Part shown: positions 35,604 to 43,208 of the stretch, in pieces | Layout: each line of letters starts with the position of its first letter | Position numbering within the stretch: the stretch's first letter is position 1 | Source of the DNA: Kitasatospora phosalacinea | GTDB lineage: Bacteria; Actinomycetota; Actinomycetes; Streptomycetales; Streptomycetaceae | NCBI RefSeq assembly: GCF_030268885.1 | Contig: NZ_BSSA01000027.1 | Span: 1 to 50,970 of the forward strand | Direction of reading: 5' to 3' | DNA: 50,970 nt | The notes under the pieces: model-generated | What the model saw: only the letters and a program-made list of their open reading frames with translations | Told to the model about the DNA's origin: nothing | The model's database searches: none | Made by a program: the position numbers and the translations under genes

Positions 35604-36682
35604 GCGCCCGCCCCGGCACCGCGCCGACGGTGCTGCACATCCGCTTCCACCCGCCCGGCGGCGAGCCGGAGCCCGCCGACTACGAGGTGCTGCTCGACCT
35701 CCTCGAAGCCATCACCCCCGTCGTGCAGGCCCTGCCCCCGGACGCCGCACTCCTCGACATCTCCGGCGCCCTCCCCTACTTCCACACCGACCCGGCAGGC
35801 CTCGCCGCGATGATCCGCGCCCGCGCCCTGGCCACCCACTCCACCGACACCACCACTGCGGTCGCTCCCAACCCGCTGCTCGCCCACCTCGCTGCCCACA
35901 CCCAACCCGCCGGTGCCCTGCGGGTGCTGACCGAGCAGCAGGTGGCCGCCTTCCTCGCCCCGCTGCCGCCGACCGCCCTGCCCGGCATCGGCCCGGCCGC
36001 CGCCCGCACCCTCGCCCAGCTCGGCCTCACCACCCTCGGCCGCATCGCCGCCACTCCCCTGCCCACCCTCCAGCGGGCCCTCGGCGCCGGCCCCGGCACC
36101 CGCCTCCACCAGCACGCCCGCGGCATCGACCCCACCTCCGTCGTCCCCGCCCGTCCCGAACCCGCCCTCACCGCCGAGCACCACTTCCCCGCCGACGAGC
36201 TCGACCCCGACCGCCAGCGCGCCGCCCTCCTGCACCTCGCCCACCAACTTGGCACGGCCCTGCGCGCCCGCGGCCAGGTGGCCGGGACGCTGACGCTCAC
36301 CGTCCGCTACGCCGACCGCACCTGCTCCACCCGCACCCGCCGCCCGGCACAGCCCACCGACCACACCCCCGACCTCACCGACACCGCCTACCGCCTCCAC
36401 CACTCCCTCGGCCTCCAACGCGCCCGCGTCCGCACTCTCCTACTGCGCGCCGGCGAGCTCGCGCCCGCGGGCACCGCCCACCGGCAACTCACCCTCGATC
36501 CCGCCCCCGACCTCGCCCGCCTTCACGAAGCCGCCGCCGATCGCGCCCGTCACCGCTTCGGCCACCGCGCTGTCACCCCCGCTTCTCTCCTGCCACCGCC
36601 CCCGCACGGCCGCTGGGAAAACTCACCTGCCCGAGAGCGGGCAGCACCCAGTTCCTGGGAACCTGACCACCAGCTTCAGTGA
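35600..36682 (+). CDS. imuB: ImuB-like Y-family polymerase homologue
   Basis: This is a 360-aa protein. The N-terminal palm is degenerate: instead of the FxVDMDAFFA acidic motif it reads VLHIRFHPPGGEPEPADYEV, so it is probably not catalytic, as in ImuB proteins. LPGIGPAAARTLAQLGLTTL is the HhH thumb, and a little-finger domain follows (HHFPADELDPDRQRAALLHL, GTLTLTVRYADRT). RQLTLDP near residue 296 sits where homologues carry a beta-clamp binding motif (QLxLF). It overlaps the polymerase gene by 4 bp (GTGA), so the two are co-translated. An ImuA-type RecA-like partner is not seen nearby. Confidence 0.8.
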   Translation: MSARPGTAPTVLHIRFHPPGGEPEPADYEVLLDLLEAITPVVQALPPDAALLDISGALPYFHTDPAGLAAMIRARALATHSTDTTTAVAPNPLLAHLAAHTQPAGALRVLTEQQVAAFLAPLPPTALPGIGPAAARTLAQLGLTTLGRIAATPLPTLQRALGAGPGTRLHQHARGIDPTSVVPARPEPALTAEHHFPADELDPDRQRAALLHLAHQLGTALRARGQVAGTLTLTVRYADRTCSTRTRRPAQPTDHTPDLTDTAYRLHHSLGLQRARVRTLLLRAGELAPAGTAHRQLTLDPAPDLARLHEAAADRARHRFGHRAVTPASLLPPPPHGRWENSPARERAAPSSWEPDHQLQ

Positions 36683-36980
36683 TCTGGTGGGACCGGCCCG
36701 CATGGGGGCGCCAGCTGGTCGTCCCGGGTCATGCCGAACGCCACGAGAACCGGGGGCGACCGCGATACCGGCCTGGCCATCGTCCTGCCCCTGGCCGGTC
36801 GGCTCCTGAACGCATGCGCTTGCCCGCCGGGCTCCCCAGCTGTGCAGCGCGTCGGTATCTCCGCAGTCAGCGCCGTTCAACCCACTCGGGGGTTGGAGTC
36901 CTGTAGAGAGCAAGGCAAGAGCTGATGGCTGGTTCCTGCCGGGTCAACATGGGCACGGCAGGCCATTCGGGCCGAGCGGA

Positions 36981-37020
36981 CGGTTGCCCGGTGTTGTCCG
37001 CGGACAACACCGGGCAACCG
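36981..37020. repeat. parS-like site 1 (40-bp perfect palindrome)
   Basis: The core GTTGTCCGCGGACAAC sits in a perfect 40-bp palindrome whose arms begin CGGTTGCCCGGTG. It is the longest and most symmetrical of six copies clustered around parAB and the best candidate for the main centromere site. Confidence 0.8.
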
Positions 37021-37097
37021 GCGCTTCAAGCGCGCCATCTCAGTCCCTCGCCCTCACCCGTGTCGCTGCCATCTGCTTGGCAGGTCGGTCACTTAAA

Positions 37098-37143
37098 GCG
37101 CTGTCGGGTGCCCCCAACTATCACCGGGGGCACCCGACAGCGC
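37098..37143 (-). terminator. Terminator of the parAB operon
   Basis: GCGCTGTCGGGTGCCCCC pairs with its exact complement (37126-37143) across a 10-nt loop, an 18-bp perfect stem. On the minus strand it is followed by TTTAAG. It lies 37 bp past the parB stop. Confidence 0.8.
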
Positions 37144-37150
37144 CGTGATG

Positions 37151-37172
37151 CGTGTTGTCCGCGGACAACACG
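37151..37172. repeat. parS-like site 2
   Basis: A 22-bp perfect palindrome around GTTGTCCGCGGACAAC, between the parB stop and its terminator. Confidence 0.75.
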
Positions 37173-37179
37173 GTAGGGG

Positions 37180-38397
37180 TCAGACGGAGGCGTAGAGCGC
37201 TTCGAGGAGCGCGGTGAAGCCTTCGTCGTCGAGGCCCGCCCGAAGGGTCGCGGCTTGTTCGGCGGCGGTCGCGCCCAGTGCCAGCACCAGGGCGCTGGCC
37301 TGGTTCTCCGGTTGGCCGTCAGAAGTGTCTTCTCGGGTGGGGGGTGTGTTGTCCGCGGACAACGCACCCCCCACCTCAGCGAGATCGTTAGTCGGCTCAG
37401 GGTTGTGGTGGGCTTGGTCATCAGCCGCGCGTTGTTCCGGGATGTTGTCCGCGGACAACACATCTGAAGGTGTGGGGGAGTCAGTGGCGGGCTGTGACTG
37501 CTGCACCGGTGAGGCCGCTGTGGGCGTAGCGCTGAGGGCAGTCGCTGCCAGGCCATCCAGTGCAGATGGCGACGGGGGTGGCGGCTGCGGGGCCTGGACC
37601 GTGTTGTCCGCGGACAACACGGCGTTCTTCGCCGCTTCGAGCAGATCCCTGGTCTGGCTACGGCGGTCGCGTTCTTCTGCCTTGAGCTGCTCAGCCAGCT
37701 CGAGGAGCGCCTCGCTGCTGAGCGAGGGGTCGTCCTTCAGCGCGCGGGCGAGACGTCGTGCATAGCGCTCGGCCAGGGTGCCGGCGATGAGCATGTCCTG
37801 GATGTCTGCTGGGAGGGTGAGTAGGGCAACCTGGTTACCAACCCAGGAGCGGTCTCTGCCGCGGCGGCGGGCTACTTCGGCGGCATTGCCATCGCAGGCC
37901 TGCAGGAGGTCTTCGAGACCGCGAGCGCGTTCGATGATGTTGAAGTCCTGGCGCTCGTCGTTCTCGAGCATCAGGTAGTCGATGAAGTCGGCGCGGGTGG
38001 CGGCGAGGTCGTCGCGGACGACGAAGTCGAGGTGCTCGAGGTTGACGCGCTGGGCAGAGCGGTAGCGGCGCTCGCCGTTGAGGATGATCCATTCGGCGAT
38101 GCCGATGTGGGCTTCGTGCTCGGGCCACAGGGCGAGGTAGGCGGCGCGGGTGACGGCGACGCAGGCGGTGGTCTGCTTGCGGGCGAGGCTGTTGCCGAGG
38201 GCCTCTTGCTCTTGGTCGGTGCCGAAGTTGCGGCGCGGGTTGACGAGGCTGGGGCGGACCTTGTCGAGGGGCAGGCGCTGGAGTTCGTAGTCGGGGATGG
38301 CGCCTTCGGCGACGGCCTTGGCGCGTCCTCGTTCGCTGCGGGGGCGGACAGCACCGAAGCTGCTGCCGCCGCCGAGGCGGTCTGCTGCGCGGGTCAT
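37180..38397 (-). CDS. parB: ParB-like partition protein
   Basis: This is a 405-aa protein. The ParB/Spo0J N-terminal domain has VRPSLVNPRRNFGTDQEQEA and ILNGERRYRSAQRVNLEHLD (the GERRxRA-type CTP-binding motif). The HTH follows: CDGNAAEVARRRGRDRSWVG, NQVALLTLP. The C-terminal half is a long Ala/Pro/Gln-rich linker ending in LDDEGFTALLEALYASV, a likely dimerisation helix. Three parS-like palindromes lie inside the linker coding sequence and are each read in the same frame as LSADN (near residues 260, 315 and 347). Its ATG overlaps the parA stop (ATGA). It should bind the palindromes and load ParA-driven segregation of this replicon. Confidence 0.88.
   Translation of the reverse strand: MTRAADRLGGGSSFGAVRPRSERGRAKAVAEGAIPDYELQRLPLDKVRPSLVNPRRNFGTDQEQEALGNSLARKQTTACVAVTRAAYLALWPEHEAHIGIAEWIILNGERRYRSAQRVNLEHLDFVVRDDLAATRADFIDYLMLENDERQDFNIIERARGLEDLLQACDGNAAEVARRRGRDRSWVGNQVALLTLPADIQDMLIAGTLAERYARRLARALKDDPSLSSEALLELAEQLKAEERDRRSQTRDLLEAAKNAVLSADNTVQAPQPPPPSPSALDGLAATALSATPTAASPVQQSQPATDSPTPSDVLSADNIPEQRAADDQAHHNPEPTNDLAEVGGALSADNTPPTREDTSDGQPENQASALVLALGATAAEQAATLRAGLDDEGFTALLEALYASV
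37336..37375. repeat. parS-like site 3 (inside parB)
   Basis: The core GTTGTCCGCGGACAAC lies within a 40-bp palindrome with one mismatched pair (arms GGTGGGGGGTG). It is located in the parB linker and encodes LSADN on the minus strand. Confidence 0.75.
37443..37460. repeat. parS-like site 4 (inside parB)
   Basis: The 18-bp palindrome TGTTGTCCGCGGACAACA lies in the parB linker and encodes LSADN. Confidence 0.75.
37599..37622. repeat. parS-like site 5 (inside parB)
   Basis: A 24-bp perfect palindrome with the same 16-bp core lies in the parB coding sequence and encodes LSADN. Confidence 0.75.
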
Positions 38398-39548
38398 GAG
38401 GCGATCCTCCGGGCGATCTCACGCATGACGTCGGCCTGTTCGCTGTCGGGCGCGTGGGAGAGCAGGGGCTTCTTGACGCGGACTGCCTCGCGTTGGTCCT
38501 TGAGGTCGTGGACGATTGCGATCACAGCGGGTTCCTCTATGGCCTGCCACTCCTTGAGGGCGGAGGTGGCCACGAAGCCCTTGCGGGAGTCGTAGAGGTT
38601 GACGACGAAGCCGAAGTCGTGGATATCGATGCTGAGGTCGTCGCAGAGGGACTCGATCTGCTCTCGCAGCATGATGTAGGCGTCGGCAGAGGAGTCCTCG
38701 GCCTGGACCGGGATGATGAGGCCGGAGCGTCCCTTGGGCTCGCCGTCGCGGGTGCGAGCGTAGTAGAGGGCGTTGTCCATGGCGTAGCCGAGGCTGGGCG
38801 GGCAGTCGACGATGACAACGTCGAATTCGCGCTCGACGACAGCGAGCGCCTTCTCCAGGGCGGTTTCCTTGACGCGGACGTCGCGGGAGGTGACGAGCTT
38901 GGCGTCGAGGAGGAAGGCGTCGGTGCAGGCGGGAAGGACGAAGAGGCGTCCTTCGAAGGCTTCGCCGGGGACCTCAACGAGCAGGTCGCGCAGGTCGCTG
39001 GAGCGCTCGCCGGTCATGTTCTTGGCGAGGCTGTCGCCCTTGATGGGCAGGGGGTTGATGCCGAGTTGGAGGGTGAGGTGGCTCTGCGGGTCGAAGTCGA
39101 CGATCAGTACGCGGTGGCCGGCTTCAGCGAGGGCCTGGGCCGTGCCGTTGGAGATGGCGGTCTTGCCGACGCCGCCCTTCTGGTTGGCCACGACGATGCG
39201 TTGCGGGCCGGTGGGGAGCCGCACCGGCTGGCGGCGCGGGTTGGCGTCGAGCCAGAGCCTGATCGCTTGGGCGAGCCCCTGGTTGTAGGGGACTTCGCGC
39301 TGGGAGCAGGCGATCCGGAAGGTCTTGTACAGGTCGGAGGGGACGTAGGTGGAGAAGGAGGTGCTGGCGGAGGTGTCGATCGGCTGGAACGGCCCGGCGG
39401 TCTCCAACCACGCGCTGACACCGGCGGTGACTGCGTCCTGGATGTCGACCCCGACGGTCGCGGCGCGGATCTTCAGTTCGCGGCGCAGCGCGGCAGGCAG
39501 TTTGGTAACCACCTTGTCGCGGTTGTCCGCCGAAGTCTCGGTACTCAT
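38394..39548 (-). CDS. parA: ParA-like ATPase with tandem N-terminal RHH-like segments
   Basis: This is a 384-aa partition ATPase. Two ribbon-helix-helix-like segments come first: VTKLPAALRRELKIRAATVG (about 14-48) and STYVPSDLYKTFRIACSQRE (about 66-102). The Walker ATPase follows with NQKGGVGKT (deviant Walker A, about 122-130), VLIVDFDPQSHLTLQLG and VVIVDCPPSLGYAMDNAL. DNA-binding N-termini are known in type Ia ParA proteins, usually as one winged HTH, and there serve to autoregulate the operon. Tandem RHH-like segments are less usual. It starts at ATG 39548 and ends overlapping parB by ATGA. Confidence 0.9.
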   Translation of the reverse strand: MSTETSADNRDKVVTKLPAALRRELKIRAATVGVDIQDAVTAGVSAWLETAGPFQPIDTSASTSFSTYVPSDLYKTFRIACSQREVPYNQGLAQAIRLWLDANPRRQPVRLPTGPQRIVVANQKGGVGKTAISNGTAQALAEAGHRVLIVDFDPQSHLTLQLGINPLPIKGDSLAKNMTGERSSDLRDLLVEVPGEAFEGRLFVLPACTDAFLLDAKLVTSRDVRVKETALEKALAVVEREFDVVIVDCPPSLGYAMDNALYYARTRDGEPKGRSGLIIPVQAEDSSADAYIMLREQIESLCDDLSIDIHDFGFVVNLYDSRKGFVATSALKEWQAIEEPAVIAIVHDLKDQREAVRVKKPLLSHAPDSEQADVMREIARRIAS

Positions 39549-39638
39549 GCGGGGAGTTTACTAACCAGCGAGAGCTTGTCACGTCACCGACTCACCACCT
39601 ATGGGTGGTCTATGACGCTGTGTCTGTTTTGTCTCTCA

Positions 39639-39658
39639 ATGTTGTCCGCGGACAACAT
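39639..39658. repeat. parS-like site 6 upstream of parA
   Basis: The 20-bp palindrome ATGTTGTCCGCGGACAACAT lies 91 bp upstream of the parA start, where binding could also repress the par promoter. A related half-site, GTTGTCCGCC, is present at the parA N-terminus near 39521. Confidence 0.75.
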
Positions 39659-39780
39659 CCTGTTCTGGCTGGCAGCGCCGCGCCATGGCTTGATCCACAA
39701 TCCGTCGGCGGCAGAGGCGGAACCCAGGACTGAGCCGCTGCGGTAGGGCGGAGATTCAAGCACTTCGCCCTAAAACACAA

Positions 39781-39822
39781 AGAGGCCCTGCACCCGCGCA
39801 GGTGCGCGACTGCAGGGCCTCT
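39781..39822 (-). terminator. Terminator after the 252-aa gene
   Basis: AGAGGCCCTGCA and TGCAGGGCCTCT form a 12-bp perfect stem with an 18-nt loop, 24 bp past the stop codon at 39846. It closes the long minus-strand block. Confidence 0.7.
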
Positions 39823-39845
39823 GGCTGTCTCGTCGGTGGCGCGCC

Positions 39846-40604
39846 CTACAGCAGGGCGAGCTGGTCCTCGTCCGGCTCGGGCCCCTCCTCGGTGCGGGCG
39901 TCGGCGCGGACCTCGGCCTCTTGGTCGCGGTCGTTCTCCTTGTCGGCCCCGGCGTCGGCGGGCACCAGCTCCTCGATGCCGAACTTCTCGCCGCTCTCCG
40001 TCCACGGGTCGCCGTCCTCGGTGGCGGGGAGGTCCTCGGTGTCCAGGTCGAGGAGGGCGACGATGTCGGTGATGCTGCGCACCGGGACCTGCTTGCCGTT
40101 GCGCACCAGCAGGAAGGTGCGGGTGGTGTAGCCGCCGGCTCCGGCGGGGGAGGGGGTGCACAGCAGGTGCGCGCCGCCGGACAGGTTGCACGTCGCGGTG
40201 CCGTCCGGGTGGCCGGTCCAGTTGTCCGGCTTGGTGAGGCTGCCGCTGCTGGTGTCGAGGCTGTGGGCCTGGGTCGCGGCGCGGTGGGCGGCGTCGGCGG
40301 CGACCTCGCTGGCGAGCTGCTCGGTGGTGGGTGCCGGGGCGGGTTCGGTCAGGCGGTAGGTGTAGGGGGCGGGGGTCAGGCCGAGGCGCTCGCGCAGGGG
40401 GCGGCGGATCTGGGTGGTGATCTGGTCGGTGGTGACGGCGGCGAGGGCGGCGGCGGCGAGGGCGAGGGCGGTGCGGGTCTCGGTGGGGCGGGCGGCCAGG
40501 GCGCGGTAGGTGGTGAGGCCGGCGGCGGCCGCGGCGGCGGTGGTGGCGAGGTTGTCGACGGCGTCGAGGGCGGTGCTCAGAACGCGGGCGCGGGTGTCGG
40601 TCAT
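39846..40604 (-). CDS. Hypothetical plasmid protein with hydrophobic N-terminus
   Basis: This is a 252-aa protein. MTDTRARVLSTALDAVDNLA leads into an Ala-rich hydrophobic stretch (LALAAAALAAVTTDQITTQI) that may be a membrane or amphipathic helix. A folded middle follows (DNWTGHPDGTATCNLSGGAH, YTTRTFLLVRNGKQVPV), then SITDIVALLDLD and a very acidic C-terminal tail ending DEDQLALL. No family is recognised. It is the last gene of the block before the terminator. The sequence resembles uncharacterised proteins of actinomycete linear plasmids. Confidence 0.65.
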   Translation of the reverse strand: MTDTRARVLSTALDAVDNLATTAAAAAAGLTTYRALAARPTETRTALALAAAALAAVTTDQITTQIRRPLRERLGLTPAPYTYRLTEPAPAPTTEQLASEVAADAAHRAATQAHSLDTSSGSLTKPDNWTGHPDGTATCNLSGGAHLLCTPSPAGAGGYTTRTFLLVRNGKQVPVRSITDIVALLDLDTEDLPATEDGDPWTESGEKFGIEELVPADAGADKENDRDQEAEVRADARTEEGPEPDEDQLALL

Positions 40605-40633
40605 GGGTGTTCCCTTCCGGGGCGGGTTCGGGG

Positions 40634-40658
40634 CGGGCCAGGCGAAGTGCCCGGCCCG
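40634..40658 (-). other. Intercistronic hairpin
   Basis: CGGGCC-A-GGC pairs with GCC-C-GGCCCG around GAAGT in the 69-bp spacer after the deoxyribosyltransferase-like gene. It is one of a series of similar hairpins in this block. Confidence 0.5.
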
Positions 40659-40673
40659 GTGTGTGATGTCGGG

Positions 40674-41357
40674 TCAGCGGCTGGCGGGGCCGAGCAGGAA
40701 CTGGATGTTCGCGCCGGGGGAGTCCTGGGTGCGGACGGTGAGCGCGGCCTGCGCCCGGTCGTGGGGGATGTCGATGCCGAGGTGCTGCCGGGCGGCGCGG
40801 CGTACGTCGACGAGCGAGGCCGCGGTGCCGTGCTCGGCGACGGCCAGGTCGGCGGCGGCGAGGGTGAGGAGGTCTTCACGGGAGGGCCCCGTGGGGGAGG
40901 CTTCGGTCAGCCGGGCGAAGGCGCCCCTCCACTGCTGCCGGGCACGTTCGCGGGCCGCGGAGGGCTGCTGCAGGTGGCTGGTACCGAGGCGTCCGCGTCC
41001 GGCCACCCAGTAGGAGACCGGGATCTCGAGGGCCTCGGCGAACAGGATCTCGCGGCGGGTCGACTCGCCGAGGTAGAGCCGGTCGTCGGTGACGACGAGG
41101 ACCTCGTCGGCGGTGGAGATCTTCGCCAGGTGCAGGGCGTCGAGCCGGGCCTTGAGCTGCTCGGCGGCGGCGGGGTCGTCCCACAGCTCGTGGTGCTGGC
41201 GCATGTCGACGGCCGGGGCCAGGACCATGCGACCGGCGACGGTCTCCTGGAGCGCCGCCTCGGCGATGTGCCGCCAGAAACGGGTGCTGCCGCAGATCGT
41301 GACGATCGGCGGCAGCAGGTCACTGGGCTCGGGGGAGTATCGGGTGGTGGACGGCAT
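40674..41357 (-). CDS. Nucleoside 2-deoxyribosyltransferase-like protein
   Basis: This is a 227-aa protein. Its Rossmann-like N-terminus has VTICGSTRFWRHIAEAALQE (ICGSxRF motif), KISTADEVLVVTDDRLYLGE and STRREILFAEALEIPVSYW. These are the substrate-binding and catalytic-Glu regions of the nucleoside 2-deoxyribosyltransferase/DUF4406 superfamily. The C-terminal part (SREDLLTLAAADLAVAEHGT, VDVRRAARQHLGIDI) is separate and unrecognised. The ATG at 41357 has AAGGAAG upstream. The enzymes act on nucleosides or nucleotides; here the substrate is unknown and a defence or salvage role is speculation. Confidence 0.7.
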   Translation of the reverse strand: MPSTTRYSPEPSDLLPPIVTICGSTRFWRHIAEAALQETVAGRMVLAPAVDMRQHHELWDDPAAAEQLKARLDALHLAKISTADEVLVVTDDRLYLGESTRREILFAEALEIPVSYWVAGRGRLGTSHLQQPSAARERARQQWRGAFARLTEASPTGPSREDLLTLAAADLAVAEHGTAASLVDVRRAARQHLGIDIPHDRAQAALTVRTQDSPGANIQFLLGPASR

Positions 41358-41411
41358 CGATGTGCTTCCTTCCGGGACGGGGCCGGGGCGGGTCGGCCGG
41401 GCGGCCGCGCC

Positions 41412-41473
41412 GCCCACCACCGCGCCCCGGCGGCCGCACCTGGCGGGCGCGGTCGGCGGGGGCGGTGGTGGGC
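41412..41473 (-). other. Long-loop intercistronic inverted repeat
   Basis: GCCCACCACCGC and GCGGTGGTGGGC form a 12-bp stem separated by 38 nt that are themselves G+C rich. A related pair (GCCCACCA / TGGTGGGC) is in the spacer 46884-46993. Confidence 0.45.
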
Positions 41474-41494
41474 AGCGTCAGGGCCCGGGCGGGG

Positions 41495-41908
41495 TCAGCT
41501 GTGCTGGAGGCTGGCGGCGCTTTGGGCGGGCAGGGCGAGGAGGGCGGCGGCGGCCGTGCGCTCGCGCAGGGCCTCGGCGGCGGTGAGGGCGTCGAGGACG
41601 GCCCAGTAGAGCTCCTCCTGGCCGGGGTCGGTGCGGTCGAGGTTGTTCTCGGCGGCGGCGCCGACGCCGGCCAGGTAGACGACGATGTCGGCGGCCTCCC
41701 GGTGCAGGTCGAGCAGGCCGGGCTGGCACTCCAGCGGGCCGGTGAGCTTGCTCAGGGCGGCGCGCAGTTCAGCTTCGTGGTGGGCGCGGGCGTCGGCGAG
41801 GCTGGTCTCGATCTCCGCGGCGACGGCGGCCGGGTCGTGCAGGGCCATCTCGTAGCCGAAGCGGCGGGCGAGACGGTCGGGCAGCAGGCGGAGCAGGCTC
41901 TGGCGCAC
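41495..41908 (-). CDS. Hypothetical helical protein
   Basis: This is a 137-aa, mainly helical protein: MRQSLLRLLPDRLARRFGYE, HEAELRAALSKLTGPLECQP, HREAADIVVYLAGVGAAAEN, then an Ala/Leu-rich C-terminus. The REAADIVVYL stretch recalls the E..AD helix of MazG-like NTP pyrophosphohydrolases, but the full ExxE motif is not evident, so no function is assigned. It lies between two other small genes on the same strand with short spacers. Confidence 0.6.
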   Translation of the reverse strand: MRQSLLRLLPDRLARRFGYEMALHDPAAVAAEIETSLADARAHHEAELRAALSKLTGPLECQPGLLDLHREAADIVVYLAGVGAAAENNLDRTDPGQEELYWAVLDALTAAEALRERTAAAALLALPAQSAASLQHS

Positions 41909-41962
41909 GGGTTCCTCCAGGGTCGGTGCTGGGCGGGTGTGGTGGTGTCCGGCCGGGCAGCG

Positions 41963-42208
41963 TCAGTGCCCGGACAGCAGGCTGAACAGGACGAGTGCGG
42001 TGATGCCGAGGACGGTCAGCAGGAGCCTGGGACTGATGGAGCGGCTGCTCTCGAGGCGCTGGATCTCCTGGTAGAGGGCGTCGCACTCGGTCTGCAGCCC
42101 GGTGTGGGAGGGGCTGCCGGGGGTGAGGCCGGACAGGGTGGCGGCGCGGTCGCGCAGACGCTCGCGCAGGGCAGCGATCTGCTGGTCGCGGGATATCGCC
42201 ACGGGCAC
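41963..42208 (-). CDS. Small tail-anchored-type membrane protein
   Basis: This is an 81-aa protein. A helical, heptad-like N-terminal part (DQQIAALRERLRDRAATL, ECDALYQEIQRLESSR) is followed by one C-terminal membrane segment LLLTVLGITALVLFSLLSGH. The short tail suggests C-terminal anchoring. The stop overlaps a small hairpin (CCGGGCA / TGCCCGG). Function is unknown; such proteins are common in actinomycete transfer regions. Confidence 0.65.
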   Translation of the reverse strand: MPVAISRDQQIAALRERLRDRAATLSGLTPGSPSHTGLQTECDALYQEIQRLESSRSISPRLLLTVLGITALVLFSLLSGH

Positions 42209-42273
42209 GGTGGGGCTCCTCGGAGGGTTCGGCGGATCTCAGCTGGACAGGGGCAGGCAGTTCGCGGGTGGGC

Positions 42274-43098
42274 CTACTGGTCGGGGCGGCTGGTGCGGCG
42301 GGCATCGCCGTCGGTGTCGACCACCAGCACGGTCTCGATCCGCGGTTCGGGAACGGTGACCTCGACCACCGGGGCGGGCACCTCGGCAGGGGCGACGTCG
42401 ACCGTGATATCCGGCGCGGGGGCGGGCTGGACGGTGTTGACCACGGTGGTGTGGGTGGTGATCCACGACCCGGTGAGCGCGAGGGCGGCGAGCACCGCCC
42501 AGATCAGCACCGCCAGGCCCGCGGCAACCGGGCGGCCGGGACCGGTGCTGCCGTCCCAGACCATCGCCACCGTCAGCGCGCCGAACAGCACGCTGCCGAG
42601 CTGCACCCCGACGCTCGCGCCGCGCCGCAGCGCGAGCAGCAGGATCACGATCCCGGCAGCGGCCCACGCCTCGTAGAGGGTGCCGGGGCCAGCGGGCAGT
42701 TCGGCCCCGCGGGCGGTGAGGCTGCGGTGGAGCGGGTCGTTGACGGTGTGCCAGAGCTGGGCAGCCGGGTGGGCCAGGTGCTGCGGGTCGGCGCACCAGC
42801 GGATGACGGCCAGCACAGCCTGGGTGACGCCGACCAGCACGAACAGGACCAGGACCAGGGTGGCGAGGGCGGCCAGGACGAGCCCGGCGTCCGGCAGGTG
42901 CTGGAACGAGGCCGGGACCTTGTCCCGCAGGCGGTGGCGGGCACGGCGGGGCTGGTGCCAGATCACGTCCGGGTGCCCGCCCTTGTCCTCGTCTCCGCCG
43001 CTGTTGAACTGCGGCATCTGGTGGGCGGTGGTGGGGAAGACCAGGTCGTCGTCGGGGAAGTCGTGCTCGGGCTGGTCGGGGGTGTGCTGGGCGGTCAC
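42274..43098 (-). CDS. Multi-pass membrane protein of the transfer region
   Basis: This is a 274-aa protein with a hydrophilic acidic N-terminus (PDQPEHDFPDDDLVFPTTAH) and several membrane segments: LVLAALATLVLVLFVLVGVT, AGIVILLLALRR, LGSVLFGALTVAMVW and AVLIWAVLAALALTGSW. A Pro/Val-rich, extracellular or cytoplasmic tail follows (APAEVPAPVVEVTVPEPRIE). GTG 43098 is preceded by GAGGAG. It may be part of the conjugation apparatus with the TraB-like protein, but no family is recognised. Confidence 0.65.
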   Translation of the reverse strand: MTAQHTPDQPEHDFPDDDLVFPTTAHQMPQFNSGGDEDKGGHPDVIWHQPRRARHRLRDKVPASFQHLPDAGLVLAALATLVLVLFVLVGVTQAVLAVIRWCADPQHLAHPAAQLWHTVNDPLHRSLTARGAELPAGPGTLYEAWAAAGIVILLLALRRGASVGVQLGSVLFGALTVAMVWDGSTGPGRPVAAGLAVLIWAVLAALALTGSWITTHTTVVNTVQPAPAPDITVDVAPAEVPAPVVEVTVPEPRIETVLVVDTDGDARRTSRPDQ

Positions 43099-43147
43099 GG
43101 TGGCAGCTCCTCGGCTGTCGGCGGATCGGGCGGTGGCGGACGTACGT

Positions 43148-43186
43148 CCGGGCCGGCCGCCCGCAACGGGTGGACGGCCGGCCCGG
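43148..43186 (-). other. Intercistronic hairpin after dnaN
   Basis: CCGGGCCGGCCG and CGGCCGGCCCGG form a 12-bp perfect stem with a 15-nt loop in the dnaN downstream spacer. Confidence 0.55.
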
Positions 43187-43208
43187 GAAGGCGGGGCGGG
43201 AGGTCGGG

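Larger units (their letters stand above)
36683..37179. other. Partition-region spacer without genes
   Basis: About 500 bp between the SOS operon and parB. It holds two parS-like palindromes and a strong terminator (listed separately). No protein-coding frame with credible composition was found. Confidence 0.6.

Noticed and set aside
36679..37176. Small plus-strand ORFs between imuB and parB
   Set aside because: They run through the parS palindromes and the terminator with unlikely amino-acid composition.
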